The notes below the pieces were generated by a model. The model was not told the origin of the DNA, did no database searches, and saw only the letters and a program-made list of their open reading frames with translations. From DSVZ01 sp964568145 (GTDB taxonomy: Bacteria > Verrucomicrobiota > Verrucomicrobiia > Limisphaerales > J093): a DNA stretch of 64,000 nt. This document shows, one piece after another, positions 9,610-18,245 of the stretch. Made by a program: the position numbers and the translations under genes. The first letter of the stretch is position 1, and every line of letters starts with the position of its first letter. The stretch lies in contig CAZMOZ010000020.1 in the NCBI GenBank assembly GCA_964568145.1, forward strand, positions 1-64,000, read 5' to 3'.

Positions 9610-11247
9610 ATGCGTCACACCTCCGCAATCCTCGCCCTCGGCCTCCTCGGCTGGCTGGCCCCGCTCCACGCCGGCGACTGGCCGATGTGGGGCGGCACCG
9701 TCCACCGGAACATGTACTCGCCCGCCAAAAACCTCCCGGATCGCTTCGAGCCGGGGAAGTTCAAGCCGGGCACCGAGGACGTGGACCTGGCCACCACCAA
9801 GAACGTCAAGTGGGTCGCCAAGCTGGGCTCGCAGAGCTACGGCAACACCAGTGTCGCCGGCGGCAAGGTCTTCGTCGGCACGAACAACGATTTCCCGCGC
9901 GACCCCCAGCACCAGGGCGACCGCAGCATCCTGATGTGCTTCGACGAAAAGACCGGCGATTTTCTGTGGCATCTGGTGGTGCCCAAGCTCAAGTCCGGCA
10001 AGGTGAACGACTGGGAGAACCTCGGCCTGCTCTCCTCGCCCACCATCGAGGGCAACCGCATCTACATCGTCACCAGCCGCTGCGAGGTCATGTGCCTGGA
10101 CACCGAGGGCCTGGCCAACGGCAACGACGGCCCGTTCACGGACGAGGTGAATTACTTCGTCAAGGACACCGGCCGGCCGCCGGCCAAGCTCGGCTCGCAC
10201 GACGCTGACATCATCTGGGTGTACGACATGATGAACGAACTGGGCGTCTTCCCGCACAACGCCTCCAACAGCTCACCGCTGCTGGTCGGCGACCTCGTTT
10301 ACGTCTGCGCCTCGAACGGCCAGGACTGGACCCACGTGAACATCCCCTCGCCGCTGGCGCCGAGCTTCATCGCGGTGAACAAGCACACCGGCGAACTGGC
10401 CGGCGAGGACAACGCCGGCATCGGGCCGCGCATCTACCACGGCCAGTGGGGCTCGGGCTCGGCCGGGCAGATTAACGACCGCTGGCAGGTCTATTTCGGC
10501 GGCGGCGACGGCGTGCTCTACGCGTTCGGCTCCCAGCCGGCGAAAGGCTCGGGTACGCCGATCGTGCCCGTGCTGCCCGGTCCGCCGCTCAACCACGAGG
10601 AGGACCCGGAGCTGGACTACTTGAAGAAGCTCTGGTGGTTCGACTGCAACCCGCCCGAGTACAAGCTGAAGGACGGCAAACCCATCCGGTACCCGGACGC
10701 CGAAGGCCCCAGCGAGATCAACGCCACGCCGGTCTTCTACAAGAACCGGGTGTACGTCGCCATCGGCCAGGATCCCGAGCACGGCGAAGGCGTGGGCCGG
10801 CTGGTGTGCGTGGACGCCACCAAGACCGGCGACGTGACCGGCTCGGCGTTGATCTGGGATTACCGCGGCATCCACCGCAGCATTTCCACCGTCTCGATTG
10901 ACCCCGACAGCGGGCTGCTGTTCGTGGGCGATTTCTCCGGCTTCGTCCATTGCCTCGACGCCGAGACGGGCAGGCTGTACTGGACCCACGACATGAAGGC
11001 CCACATGTGGGGCAGCACCCTGGTGGCGGACGGCAAGGTGTACGTGGGCGACGAGGACGGCGACTTCGTGGTGCTCGCGGCGGCCAGGGAGAAGAAGCTG
11101 CTGAGCGAGTGCAACCTCGGCGCGCCGATCTACTCGACCCCGGTCGTGGCCAACGGCGTCATCTACGTGGGCTGCAACACGCACCTGTACGCCTTCCACG
11201 ACTCGGCGGCGGCGGCGCTGGGCGGGGACCGCGCTCCCGCGCCTTGA
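9610..11247 (+). CDS. Secreted BamB/PQQ-like beta-propeller protein, 545 aa
   Basis: Signal peptide MRHTSAILALGLLGWLAPLH with cleavage before AGDWPMWGG. The W-P-M-W-G-G-T opening is typical of the PQQ-like proteins in this phylum. Blades carry CFDEKTGDFLWHLVVPK, VNKHTGELAGED, CLDAETGRLYWTHDMKAH and VYVGDEDGDFVVLAA. A GTG at 9589 overlapping the previous stop is an alternative start, but the ATG at 9610 gives the clean signal peptide. It follows the 794-residue propeller and precedes the transporter genes by about 20 bases, so all five genes to 14386 may be one transcript. The role is probably sensing or binding in the periplasm; no catalytic residues can be named. Confidence 0.85.
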   Translation: MRHTSAILALGLLGWLAPLHAGDWPMWGGTVHRNMYSPAKNLPDRFEPGKFKPGTEDVDLATTKNVKWVAKLGSQSYGNTSVAGGKVFVGTNNDFPRDPQHQGDRSILMCFDEKTGDFLWHLVVPKLKSGKVNDWENLGLLSSPTIEGNRIYIVTSRCEVMCLDTEGLANGNDGPFTDEVNYFVKDTGRPPAKLGSHDADIIWVYDMMNELGVFPHNASNSSPLLVGDLVYVCASNGQDWTHVNIPSPLAPSFIAVNKHTGELAGEDNAGIGPRIYHGQWGSGSAGQINDRWQVYFGGGDGVLYAFGSQPAKGSGTPIVPVLPGPPLNHEEDPELDYLKKLWWFDCNPPEYKLKDGKPIRYPDAEGPSEINATPVFYKNRVYVAIGQDPEHGEGVGRLVCVDATKTGDVTGSALIWDYRGIHRSISTVSIDPDSGLLFVGDFSGFVHCLDAETGRLYWTHDMKAHMWGSTLVADGKVYVGDEDGDFVVLAAAREKKLLSECNLGAPIYSTPVVANGVIYVGCNTHLYAFHDSAAAALGGDRAPAP

Positions 11248-11267
11248 ACCGTTCCGACGCTCCCGCC

Positions 11268-11573
11268 ATGTCCGCGCCGCTGACCCGCCCAGGCGCCACG
11301 TCCGGTTCGCGCCGGTTGGTGGTGATCCTTTTCGCGCTGCTGTTCGCGCTGCACCACGACTTCTGGTGGTGGGCGGACCGCCGGCTGGTGTTCGGTTTTC
11401 TGCCGATCGGCCTGTTCTACCACGCCCTGTTTTCGCTCGCGGCGGGCGGCTTGTGGGCGCTGGCCAGCCGCTTTGCCTGGCCGGACGAACTCGAGCGCTG
11501 GGCAAACGAACCGGCGGCTCCGGAGCCCGCCGCCCGCGGCAGCGAAACGGCCCGCAACTCCCCGCCCGCGTGA
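11268..11573 (+). CDS. DUF3311-like small membrane protein, 101 aa
   Basis: The protein has two predicted membrane segments, LVVILFALLFALH and FGFLPIGLFYHALFSLAAGG, separated by HDFWWWADRR. A charged, Pro/Ala-rich cytoplasmic tail follows. Small DUF3311 proteins are encoded directly upstream of sodium:solute symporters and are thought to be accessory subunits. Here the symporter ATG is 8 bases after this stop. The assignment rests on topology, the H-D-F-W-x-W motif and the neighbour. Confidence 0.75.
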   Translation: MSAPLTRPGATSGSRRLVVILFALLFALHHDFWWWADRRLVFGFLPIGLFYHALFSLAAGGLWALASRFAWPDELERWANEPAAPEPAARGSETARNSPPA

Positions 11574-11581
11574 TTCCCCCG

Positions 11582-13300
11582 ATGTTGGCCCTCACCGAAG
11601 GCACGCAAGTGGTGCTCATCATCGCCGGCTACCTGGGCCTGCTGGTGGCGCTGGGGCTGCTGAGCAACCACTTCTTCAAGGGCACCAGCGCGGATTATTT
11701 CGTGGTGAGCCGGTCCGTCGGCCCGTTCCTGTTGCTGATGTCCATCTTCGGCACCACCATGACCGGCTTCGCCATGGTGGGCTCGACCGGCAAGGCGTAC
11801 ACCAGCGGCATCGGCGTCTATGGGCTCATGGCGTCGTGGTCCGGGCTGATTCATTCGGCGGTCTTTTTCGTCATCGGCATCCGGCTCTGGGCTGTGGGCA
11901 AGAAGTTCGGGTACGTGACGCAATGCGAGTATTTCCGCGCGCGGTTCGAATCGCCGGCGCTGGGTTACTGGCTGTTTCCGGTGCTGGTGCTGCTGGTTAT
12001 TCCGTACCTGCTGGTCGGCGTGATTGCGGCGGGCAAGTTCACGCAGTCCGCCACGGCCGGGGCCTTCCCCGAGCTGTTTGCGCTGCCGGAGCTTGTCGGA
12101 CCCGACGGCGTGGCCCGTCCCCACCCGCTCTCCGGCGGAGTGCCGTTCTGGCTGGGGGCCGGGGTGATCTGCCTGATCGTGCTGTGCTACGTGTTTTTCG
12201 GCGGGCTGCGCGGGGCGGTGTGGGCGAACACGTTTCAAACGCTGGTCTTTCTGGCGGCGGGCGTCGTGGCGTTTGCCCTGATCGCCGACCGCATGGGCGG
12301 GCTGCCACAGGCCGGCCGGCAGGTGGCCGAAAGCGCGTTCGGCGCGCCCCGCCTCGCGCGCGAAGGCCTGATTGGCCACGCCCAGTTCTTCTCGTACTTT
12401 CTGATCCCCCTCTCGGTGGGCATGTTTCCGCACCTGTTCCAGCACTGGCTCACGGCGCGGAGCGCGCGCAGCTTCCGGCTCACGGTGATCGCGCACCCCG
12501 TCTTCATCATGGTGCTGTGGGTGCCGTGCGTCCTCATCGGCCTGTGGGCGACCGCCCAGTTGGGCGAAGGCGCCAACCCGAACGCCGTGCTGGGCCGCAT
12601 GGTCAACCAATTGGTGCAATCGCCGCTCCTGACCGGCCTGGTGGCCGCCGGCGTGCTGGCCGCCATCATGTCCAGCCTCGATTCCCAGTTCATGTGCCTG
12701 GGCACGATGTTCACCAACGACGTCGTGCTCCGGCTCGCCGGCCGGGAGCGGTTCGGCGACGCGCAGAAAATCCTGCTGGCGCGCGGCTTCATCCTGGGCG
12801 TCGTGGCCGCCACCTATCTGCTCGCGCTGGGCCTGAAGGACACCGCGCAGGTGTTCGATCTGGGTGTGTGGTGCTTCTCCGGGTTTGCGGGGCTGTTCCC
12901 GCTGGTCTTTGCCGCGGTGTACTGGCGGCGGACCACCCGGGCCGGCGCGCTGGCCAGCCTGGCCGCCACGGCGGTGACGTGGGTGGCCTTGTTCTACCGC
13001 GACATCCTTGCGGGAACCAGCAAGCGCCCCGGCGACGATGAACTGTTGCTGTTCGGCCTGATGCCGGTGGCGTTCATCTTCGCCGCGTCGGCGCTCGCGC
13101 TGGTGGGCGTGTCGCTCGTCACCCGGCCGCCTCGCGAGGCGACCGTCGCCCGCTTTTTCCCGGGCCGCGCCTCCGCGGCCGGGCCGGCTCCCGCGTTGCC
13201 GCAACCGGCCGTTTGTCCGCAAGCCGCAGACCCAAGTCCGGCGGGCGGAGTCGCCCGGGCCACGACGGATTTCGGTGTTCGTGTTCAACCCCCTGCCTGA
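11582..13300 (+). CDS. Sodium:solute symporter (SSS family), 572 aa
   Basis: About a dozen hydrophobic segments are visible, with the SSS hallmarks SADYFVVSRSVGPFLLLMSI, FGTTMTGFAMVGSTGKAYTS, YFRARFESPALGYWLFPVLV and VLAAIMSSLDSQFMCLGTMF. The last is the conserved TM8-type sodium-site region (S-S-L-D-S). SSS proteins couple sodium entry to uptake of sugars, amino acids, carboxylates or vitamins; the substrate cannot be told from sequence. The neighbouring adenylate-forming ligase suggests a carboxylic acid, which is inference. The C-terminal 60 residues are Pro/Ala-rich and probably cytoplasmic. Confidence 0.93.
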   Translation: MLALTEGTQVVLIIAGYLGLLVALGLLSNHFFKGTSADYFVVSRSVGPFLLLMSIFGTTMTGFAMVGSTGKAYTSGIGVYGLMASWSGLIHSAVFFVIGIRLWAVGKKFGYVTQCEYFRARFESPALGYWLFPVLVLLVIPYLLVGVIAAGKFTQSATAGAFPELFALPELVGPDGVARPHPLSGGVPFWLGAGVICLIVLCYVFFGGLRGAVWANTFQTLVFLAAGVVAFALIADRMGGLPQAGRQVAESAFGAPRLAREGLIGHAQFFSYFLIPLSVGMFPHLFQHWLTARSARSFRLTVIAHPVFIMVLWVPCVLIGLWATAQLGEGANPNAVLGRMVNQLVQSPLLTGLVAAGVLAAIMSSLDSQFMCLGTMFTNDVVLRLAGRERFGDAQKILLARGFILGVVAATYLLALGLKDTAQVFDLGVWCFSGFAGLFPLVFAAVYWRRTTRAGALASLAATAVTWVALFYRDILAGTSKRPGDDELLLFGLMPVAFIFAASALALVGVSLVTRPPREATVARFFPGRASAAGPAPALPQPAVCPQAADPSPAGGVARATTDFGVRVQPPA

Positions 13301-13303
13301 CCC

Positions 13304-14386
13304 ATGCCTATGCCCACCGTGACCCCCGAGGCCGTCCAACAGGCCCAAGCCCAGCTCGACGCGCACCTGCACGAAATCATCGCCTGGCACTTCAGCCCCG
13401 AGACCGGCTGCCCGTTCTGGCTGGAGTGGGCCAAGAAACACTTCGACCCGCGCTTCGAAGTCGCGACGTTCGCCGACCTGCGGAAGTTCCCGCACTTCCA
13501 GGACGAATGGCTGCGTGACCTCCAGCCGGAGGTCTGGGTGCCCGCGCCGTTCCGGGGCGTCCCCTTCAACGTCTTCGAGACCGGCGGCACCACCGGCATG
13601 CCCAAGCAGCGCATCGGCTGGAACGACTACAAGGTGGATTACACCGAGTTCAGCGAGAAGCTTGCTGACGCGCATTTCCCCCGCGGCGGCGCGTGGCTGA
13701 TGATGGGCCCCACCGGCCCGCGCCGGCTCCGGCTGGCCATCGAGCACCTGGCCAACGTGCGCGGCAGCGCGTGCTACTTCATTGACCTCGACCCCCGCTG
13801 GGTGAAGAAGCTCCTGGCCGCGAAGAAATACGACGAGGCCAGGGCCTACATGGCCCACGTGGTGGAGCAGGCGGTCACCATCCTCACCCACCGCAAGGTC
13901 GCCGGCCTGTTCACCACGCCGAAGCTGCTCGAGGCCCTGGCCGAGCAGATCAACCTCTGGGAGGTGGGTATCCGCGGCGTGTTCTGCGGCGGCACCTCGA
14001 TGAAACCGCAGGAGGTGCGCTTCATCATCGAGGAATTGCTCGAAAACCGCATTGGCTTCTACCCGACCTACGGCAACACCCTGATGGGCCTGGCCGCCAG
14101 CGTTCCGCTCGAGCCCGAGGACAACTTCAGCGTCACCTACTACGCGCCGCAGCCGCGCGCCGTGCTCCGCGTGGTGAAGCCGGACCAGACCGACGAACTC
14201 GTGCCGTACGGCGAGTTTGGCCGCGTCGAGCTCACCACGATGACCAAGGAGTTCTTCATGCCGCGCTTCCTCGAGCGCGACGAAGCCATCCGCCGCCCGC
14301 CCCGGCCGCCGTACGCCTGGGACGGCGTGGGCGACGTGCGGCCGTTCGGCGCGCTGGAAAAGCAGATCGTCGAAGGCGTGTACTGA
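13304..14386 (+). CDS. Phenylacetate-CoA ligase-like adenylate-forming enzyme, 360 aa
   Basis: The ATP-binding signature FETGGTTGMPKQRIGW (about residues 90-105) corresponds to motif A3 of the ANL superfamily. GVFCGGTSMKPQEVRFIIEE, FYPTYGNTLMG and GEFGRVELTTMTKEFFMPRF follow in PaaK-like order. Family members activate carboxylic acids to acyl-AMP and often acyl-CoA. At 360 residues it is shorter than PaaK (about 430), and the C-terminal lysine subdomain is reduced or absent, so it may be a half-reaction enzyme. Its start lies 3 bases after the symporter stop. Together with the upstream MarR gene this could be an uptake-and-activation operon for an organic acid. Confidence 0.75.
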   Translation: MPMPTVTPEAVQQAQAQLDAHLHEIIAWHFSPETGCPFWLEWAKKHFDPRFEVATFADLRKFPHFQDEWLRDLQPEVWVPAPFRGVPFNVFETGGTTGMPKQRIGWNDYKVDYTEFSEKLADAHFPRGGAWLMMGPTGPRRLRLAIEHLANVRGSACYFIDLDPRWVKKLLAAKKYDEARAYMAHVVEQAVTILTHRKVAGLFTTPKLLEALAEQINLWEVGIRGVFCGGTSMKPQEVRFIIEELLENRIGFYPTYGNTLMGLAASVPLEPEDNFSVTYYAPQPRAVLRVVKPDQTDELVPYGEFGRVELTTMTKEFFMPRFLERDEAIRRPPRPPYAWDGVGDVRPFGALEKQIVEGVY

Positions 14387-14413
14387 GGCCCAAGGCCGGA
14401 CAGCCGCGGCGCA

Positions 14414-14474
14414 GGTAGCCGGCGTCTCGCTGAGACACCGGACCGTGTCGCCCCTCAGCTAGGGGCGACCCACC
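14414..14474. repeat. Double-hairpin repeat R2, copy 1
   Basis: GGTAGCCGGCGTCTC-gctga-GACACCGG is followed by GTGTCGCCCCT-cagct-AGGGGCGACCCACC. Each half is a hairpin with a five-base loop. Related copies are at 19631, 21608 and 61517. It sits between the convergent ligase and GH106-like genes and could terminate both transcripts. Confidence 0.7.
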
Positions 14475-14535
14475 TTGTAACGCGCCGAAGTGTCGGCCTT
14501 GCGCCTGACGCTGGACACAGGGCGTGACCAGCCGC

Positions 14536-17514
14536 TCACCGGGCCTTCAGCACCCGCGGCGCGGTCACTGAAAAATCCACCCGCTCGCCGGCGCCGCCGT
14601 AATAGCCGCCCCAGCCGACGCGGACTTCGCTCACCCGCGCGCGGTCCAGGCGCCCGTCCGCGTCCTGCGACCAGCCGGCGAGGGCGAAGCGGCTCAGCGG
14701 CAGGTAAAGGGTCTCGCGCCCGGTCACGCCGAGCGAGCGCGGCGTCTCGGCCAGGAAATCGCCGCCGCCTTCCTCGTGCAGAATCACCAGAAGCTGGGCA
14801 GGCGTCCGCTGGCCTTCCGGCACCCAGGACTCGACTTCGAGCAGCGCGGCGTCCGCGAAATCCGCCGGCCGTGTTAGCGGAAAGCGCACAAACAGGAACG
14901 TGTCCACCTGCCCGCGCGTGAGCGTGGCGCGAGCCAGCCAGGCCGGGCGGTCAGCCTCGCTGCGGGCGGCGTCCGGCATCACCTCGCCGCGGACAAATTC
15001 ACCGTGGCTCAGCAACGGCCGGCCGACCGCGAGCAGTTCGGCTTGCTGACCGCCGATGGGCCCGGCCGGCAAGGTGAGCCGCGGCGGCGGCGTGGCCCGG
15101 TCAAAAGTCAGCAACGCCGCGTCGTAAGAATCGAGTTGCAGGTCCAGCGCGTCCGGCGCGGCGATCGCGCGTGAAGTTCCGTTGGCCGGATCCCACTGCC
15201 GGCCCGGGCCCCTGGCGCTGAGGCGTACCGTGCCCTGCCACGGCGCGCCGCTGTCGTTGATCAGGAAGTACACCTCCTGGCCGCCGACCCGCCGGTGCGT
15301 CACGCGGACCGGCGCGTCTTTCGGCGTCACCGCCACGTCCGGTGCGAGCGCCTGATCGAGCACCTGCGGCAGCAAGCCTTCGCTGCCCGCCCCGAGCCAG
15401 ACGCCCCGGCCGGCGCCAACCTGCCGCACCGCCGGCTGCCCGCCCTCGCCGAACATGGCCCGGCTCAGCCGGGTCACGCGCCGGCTGGGAAAATCCTTTT
15501 CGCTGTTCGCGGGCAAGGCACCCAGCGCGATCACCACGCCGCCGCGTCGAACGAACTTCTCGAGGTTCCGCCAGGCCGCCCACGGCAGCGTGTCCACGCC
15601 GGGTAGCACCACCACGCGCCAGCGCAATGGGCCGCGCGCCAGCGCGTCGCCCTCGACCTTCGCCGTCGCCAGCGTCTCCGCATCCACCACCGTGAAGTCG
15701 CGCCGCGCCTCGAACAGCGCCTCCAGCGCGCCCCGGTACAGGTGGCCGATGCGGTTGGCGCCGGCGGAGGCGTTCGCCCAGTGTGGCGCCGGCACGAACT
15801 GCGTCCAGAGGCTCTCGACCGGATAAACCACCGCGATGTCCGCGACCTGGTGCCCGCCCTGGAGCATCGTGGCGCAGCGGCCCACCCACTCGTTGAGCCG
15901 GCGCAGCGCGTCGTCGGCCAGGTCGGTGAACGAGTAGTAGCTGGTGATCACGTTCACGCCGGCGGCGAGCAGGCGGTTGACGGTGCCGCGGATTTCCGCC
16001 TCCGTCACGACGCGCCGGGGCCGCGGGTCGCCCGGCGGCCGCCAGACCTGCGCGTGGTCCGAGGTCTCGCACATCACCAGAGCACGGCCCTCGAGTTCGG
16101 CGGCGCTCGCCGCCAGGCGCGCGATGTACCACGGCACGTCCACCGGCACGCTGGTCAGACAGTCAATGCCGGGCGAGCCCATCCGCCGCAGGCAGCGGAA
16201 GAAGTCGCCGTAAAGCGGCACGTGGTTGACGATGTTTTCCTCCGCGAGCAGGTGGCCGCCGGACGGCACGTTCAACGCGCGGCAGTACGCCTCGATCTGG
16301 CCGAAATAGTTTTCGCTCACCAGTTCGCCAACGGTCCGCCAGAAATCGCAGCGATGCCTCGCGGCTGCCGCGCCCCCGCCGGTCAAAACGAGGTCGGGCA
16401 GCACCGGCTCGAGCGCGTAGCCGCGCCGGCGCTGGAATTCAGCCGGCAATTCCGCCGACCACGGCAACGGCCGGTACGGCATCCGCCGCAGAAACAGGCT
16501 CATGAGCGACGGCTCGTCGGTGAACGCGGCGACGAACCAGCGGCCGAGGTCCGGGCCGAGATGTCCGGCGTAGCGGCCGTGGGTCAGTTCGAGGAACCGC
16601 CGGGTGGGCGCGGCCTGGAGCAGGTTCACGTACGGCATCTTCTGCCACAGGTTGCCTTCGGCGTGCGTGCCCTCGAAAAGGCGGCTGCGCGTGATGACGA
16701 CCGCCCGCCAGCGGCCCGCGGGCGCGGTCCAGGTGATCCGGCCGTCAACCGCCGCAGGCAGTTCGATGCGCTGGCGGTGTCCGCCGGCCTTGGTCTTTGC
16801 CACGGGCGGTTGAGCCGGCCGTTCATCGAGTGGAAGCGCCGCCGCCAGCACCAGCCGGCCGGGCGGCACGGCGAGCGTCACCGGTCCGGGGCCGCATTCC
16901 TGGTCGGCGACGAGCAGTCCTTCGGCCTCCCACTCGGGATGGTCGCGCAAGACCAGCCCGCCCGCGTTGCCGGACGGATAACCTTTTTCGTCGTAGAGCC
17001 AGAGCGCCAGGCCGTCGGCCTTGGCCGCCTGCACGGCCCGCGTGAAGGTCCGCCAGCGGGCCGGGCTCTCGAGGTAGTCGTCGAACGAGACGTTGCACAC
17101 CACGCCGCCGAAGCCCTGGGCCAGCAGCGTGGCGCGCAGGCGATCCTGCTGCGCGGGGTCGTCCGGCCAGCCGTGAATGATCTTGAGGATGCGGTGGGCG
17201 GCGGGCGGGCGGGCGAACCGCTCGGTCAGCGGGCCGTCCGGCGCGGTGAAGCGCGCCGGTTCGCCCAGTGCAACGCCAGCCGAGAACAACGCGGCGGCCA
17301 GGATCCGCGCCAGCCCGGCGCGGAAGTTGAACCGCCGGTAACGGCTACGCGCCGAACTCTGGCCGGCGGCCGGGTCGGGCCGGTCAAATTCCCGATCGGA
17401 TTGCAGACGGTCGCGGGCGGGGTTGCCGGGGTGGGAATCAGTGTGTTTGGCGCGGTGTTCGGTGGCTGGCACGTGGCTTCTCCCGAGGCTCCGGTTCGCG
17501 GAATTCCGCTGCAA
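14536..17514 (-). CDS. GH106-like glycoside hydrolase, 992 aa
   Basis: The core resembles the GH106 (alpha-L-rhamnosidase) group: RILKIIHGWPDDPAQQDRL, FGGVVCNVSFDDYL, LALWLYDEKGYPSGNAGGLV, FVAAFTDEPSL, SGGHLLAEENIVNHVPLYGD and VITSYYSFTD. A late LKKFV-type segment (NLEKFVRRGGVVIALGALPA) and a beta-sandwich tail follow. The acid E/D residues in F-T-D-E-P and L-A-E-E are the likely catalytic candidates, by analogy only. A signal-like core (AGLARILAAALFSAGVALG) lies near residue 66, but no start codon lies close to it. The only usable starts, ATG 17514 or a GTG 48 bases in, are upstream of about 26 residues encoded by the 80-base repeat at 17360-17439. The gene follows the DUF2283 stop by 9 bases. 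Confidence 0.75.
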   Translation of the reverse strand: MQRNSANRSLGRSHVPATEHRAKHTDSHPGNPARDRLQSDREFDRPDPAAGQSSARSRYRRFNFRAGLARILAAALFSAGVALGEPARFTAPDGPLTERFARPPAAHRILKIIHGWPDDPAQQDRLRATLLAQGFGGVVCNVSFDDYLESPARWRTFTRAVQAAKADGLALWLYDEKGYPSGNAGGLVLRDHPEWEAEGLLVADQECGPGPVTLAVPPGRLVLAAALPLDERPAQPPVAKTKAGGHRQRIELPAAVDGRITWTAPAGRWRAVVITRSRLFEGTHAEGNLWQKMPYVNLLQAAPTRRFLELTHGRYAGHLGPDLGRWFVAAFTDEPSLMSLFLRRMPYRPLPWSAELPAEFQRRRGYALEPVLPDLVLTGGGAAAARHRCDFWRTVGELVSENYFGQIEAYCRALNVPSGGHLLAEENIVNHVPLYGDFFRCLRRMGSPGIDCLTSVPVDVPWYIARLAASAAELEGRALVMCETSDHAQVWRPPGDPRPRRVVTEAEIRGTVNRLLAAGVNVITSYYSFTDLADDALRRLNEWVGRCATMLQGGHQVADIAVVYPVESLWTQFVPAPHWANASAGANRIGHLYRGALEALFEARRDFTVVDAETLATAKVEGDALARGPLRWRVVVLPGVDTLPWAAWRNLEKFVRRGGVVIALGALPANSEKDFPSRRVTRLSRAMFGEGGQPAVRQVGAGRGVWLGAGSEGLLPQVLDQALAPDVAVTPKDAPVRVTHRRVGGQEVYFLINDSGAPWQGTVRLSARGPGRQWDPANGTSRAIAAPDALDLQLDSYDAALLTFDRATPPPRLTLPAGPIGGQQAELLAVGRPLLSHGEFVRGEVMPDAARSEADRPAWLARATLTRGQVDTFLFVRFPLTRPADFADAALLEVESWVPEGQRTPAQLLVILHEEGGGDFLAETPRSLGVTGRETLYLPLSRFALAGWSQDADGRLDRARVSEVRVGWGGYYGGAGERVDFSVTAPRVLKAR
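17360..17439 (+). repeat. 80-base dispersed repeat R4, copy A (inside GH106-like gene)
   Basis: By hand alignment about 68 of 80 bases match copy B at 17994-18073, with no gaps and the same orientation. Shared blocks include CCGGGTCGGGCCGGTCA and GGTCGCGGGCGGGGTTGCCG. Translated on the minus strand it gives DSHPGNPARDRLQSDREFDR, part of the N-terminal region of the glycosidase. Copies A and B flank the DUF4258/DUF2283 pair. Confidence 0.8.
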
Positions 17515-17523
17515 GTCCGCGGC

Positions 17524-17721
17524 TCACGGCCTGACTGTGTATTCCACACCGCGCGGATTCTCAACCCGCCGCAAGGCGTTCAAGACCTCCAGGCCGACGA
17601 CGTTGCCTTGCGCGTCGTAATCCAGGATCACCCCGGGCTTGTCTTCGTCGCTTTCCTCAATGGGCGCGTCGCGGAGGATGATCCGCAGCACGTCCACTTC
17701 CGCGTCGTAGGTCACTTTCAT
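17524..17721 (-). CDS. DUF2283 protein, possible antitoxin partner, 65 aa
   Basis: The sequence MKVTYDAEVDVLRIILRD, then the acidic IEESDEDKPGVILDYDAQGN and VVGLEVLNA, is the DUF2283 pattern (Y-D-x-E-x-D-x-L-x-I; D-Y-D-x-x-G-x-V-V-G-x-E). Its ATG (17719-17721) overlaps the stop of the upstream DUF4258 gene in an ATGA, so translation is probably coupled. DUF2283 genes are very often paired with DUF4258 genes in bacteria, a toxin-antitoxin-like arrangement whose activity has not been proven as far as I know. The gene lies between two copies of repeat R4. Confidence 0.85.
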   Translation of the reverse strand: MKVTYDAEVDVLRIILRDAPIEESDEDKPGVILDYDAQGNVVGLEVLNALRRVENPRGVEYTVRP

Positions 17722-17975
17722 GAATTCTGCCAGTACTTGCCGATCTTGCTGGCCCGATAAACGGTGACCACCACCGGCGGCTGCCTGCCCTCCTCCACCA
17801 TCACCCGCGGGAGGTATGGCTTCGGGTTGATCGTCAGACGGGATTGATAACACACCACGGTGCCGTGTTCATCCACCTTTTGCTCGGGAGCGGCCAGCAC
17901 CGCCTCAACCGCCGTCCACGGGATGCCACGCCGGGTGGCCTCCTGCTTGAAGTGCTGGGAGAAACCGAAGTTCAT
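17718..17975 (-). CDS. DUF4258 protein, possible toxin partner, 85 aa
   Basis: The start reads MNFGFSQHFKQEATRRGIPW and then TAVEAVLAAPEQKVDEHGTV, with VCYQSRL and VVVTVYRASKIGKYW at the end. The early F-S-x-H-x4-A-x-x-R-x-I pattern and the closing V-V-T-V-Y-R-x-S-K-I-x-K-Y are typical of DUF4258. The fold is RelE-like in size, and the protein is commonly considered the toxin-like member of the DUF4258/DUF2283 pair. It overlaps the DUF2283 start by three bases. The module has flanking direct repeats, and a restriction-methylase scrap lies just upstream, suggesting a small site of gene gain and loss. Confidence 0.85.
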   Translation of the reverse strand: MNFGFSQHFKQEATRRGIPWTAVEAVLAAPEQKVDEHGTVVCYQSRLTINPKPYLPRVMVEEGRQPPVVVTVYRASKIGKYWQNS

Positions 17976-17993
17976 GCGGCGCGCTCCGCCCGT

Positions 17994-18073
17994 TGGCCGG
18001 CCGCCGGGTCGGGCCGGTCAGCCAGCCGACCGAAGTGCGGATGGTCGCGGGCGGGGTTGCCGGGGTGAGAATC
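17994..18073 (+). repeat. 80-base dispersed repeat R4, copy B
   Basis: The partner of copy A at 17360-17439, same orientation, about 85 percent identical by hand count. It lies just upstream of the DUF4258 gene, so the A and B copies bracket the DUF4258/DUF2283 pair. Confidence 0.8.
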
Positions 18074-18245
18074 CGGGCGTGCGATGGATGACCTCGTTCT
18101 TTGCGGCATGGTTTGCGCGATGTTGATCTTTGCTGCCAGCCCGCCCCAACGGGGCAGCGCGGTACAGTCCAAGGCCGGCGAAGTGCCGCCCTGGATCGGG
18201 CAGGATTCTGTGGAGGCAGAATACACGCCGCGATTCGGGGACGCT

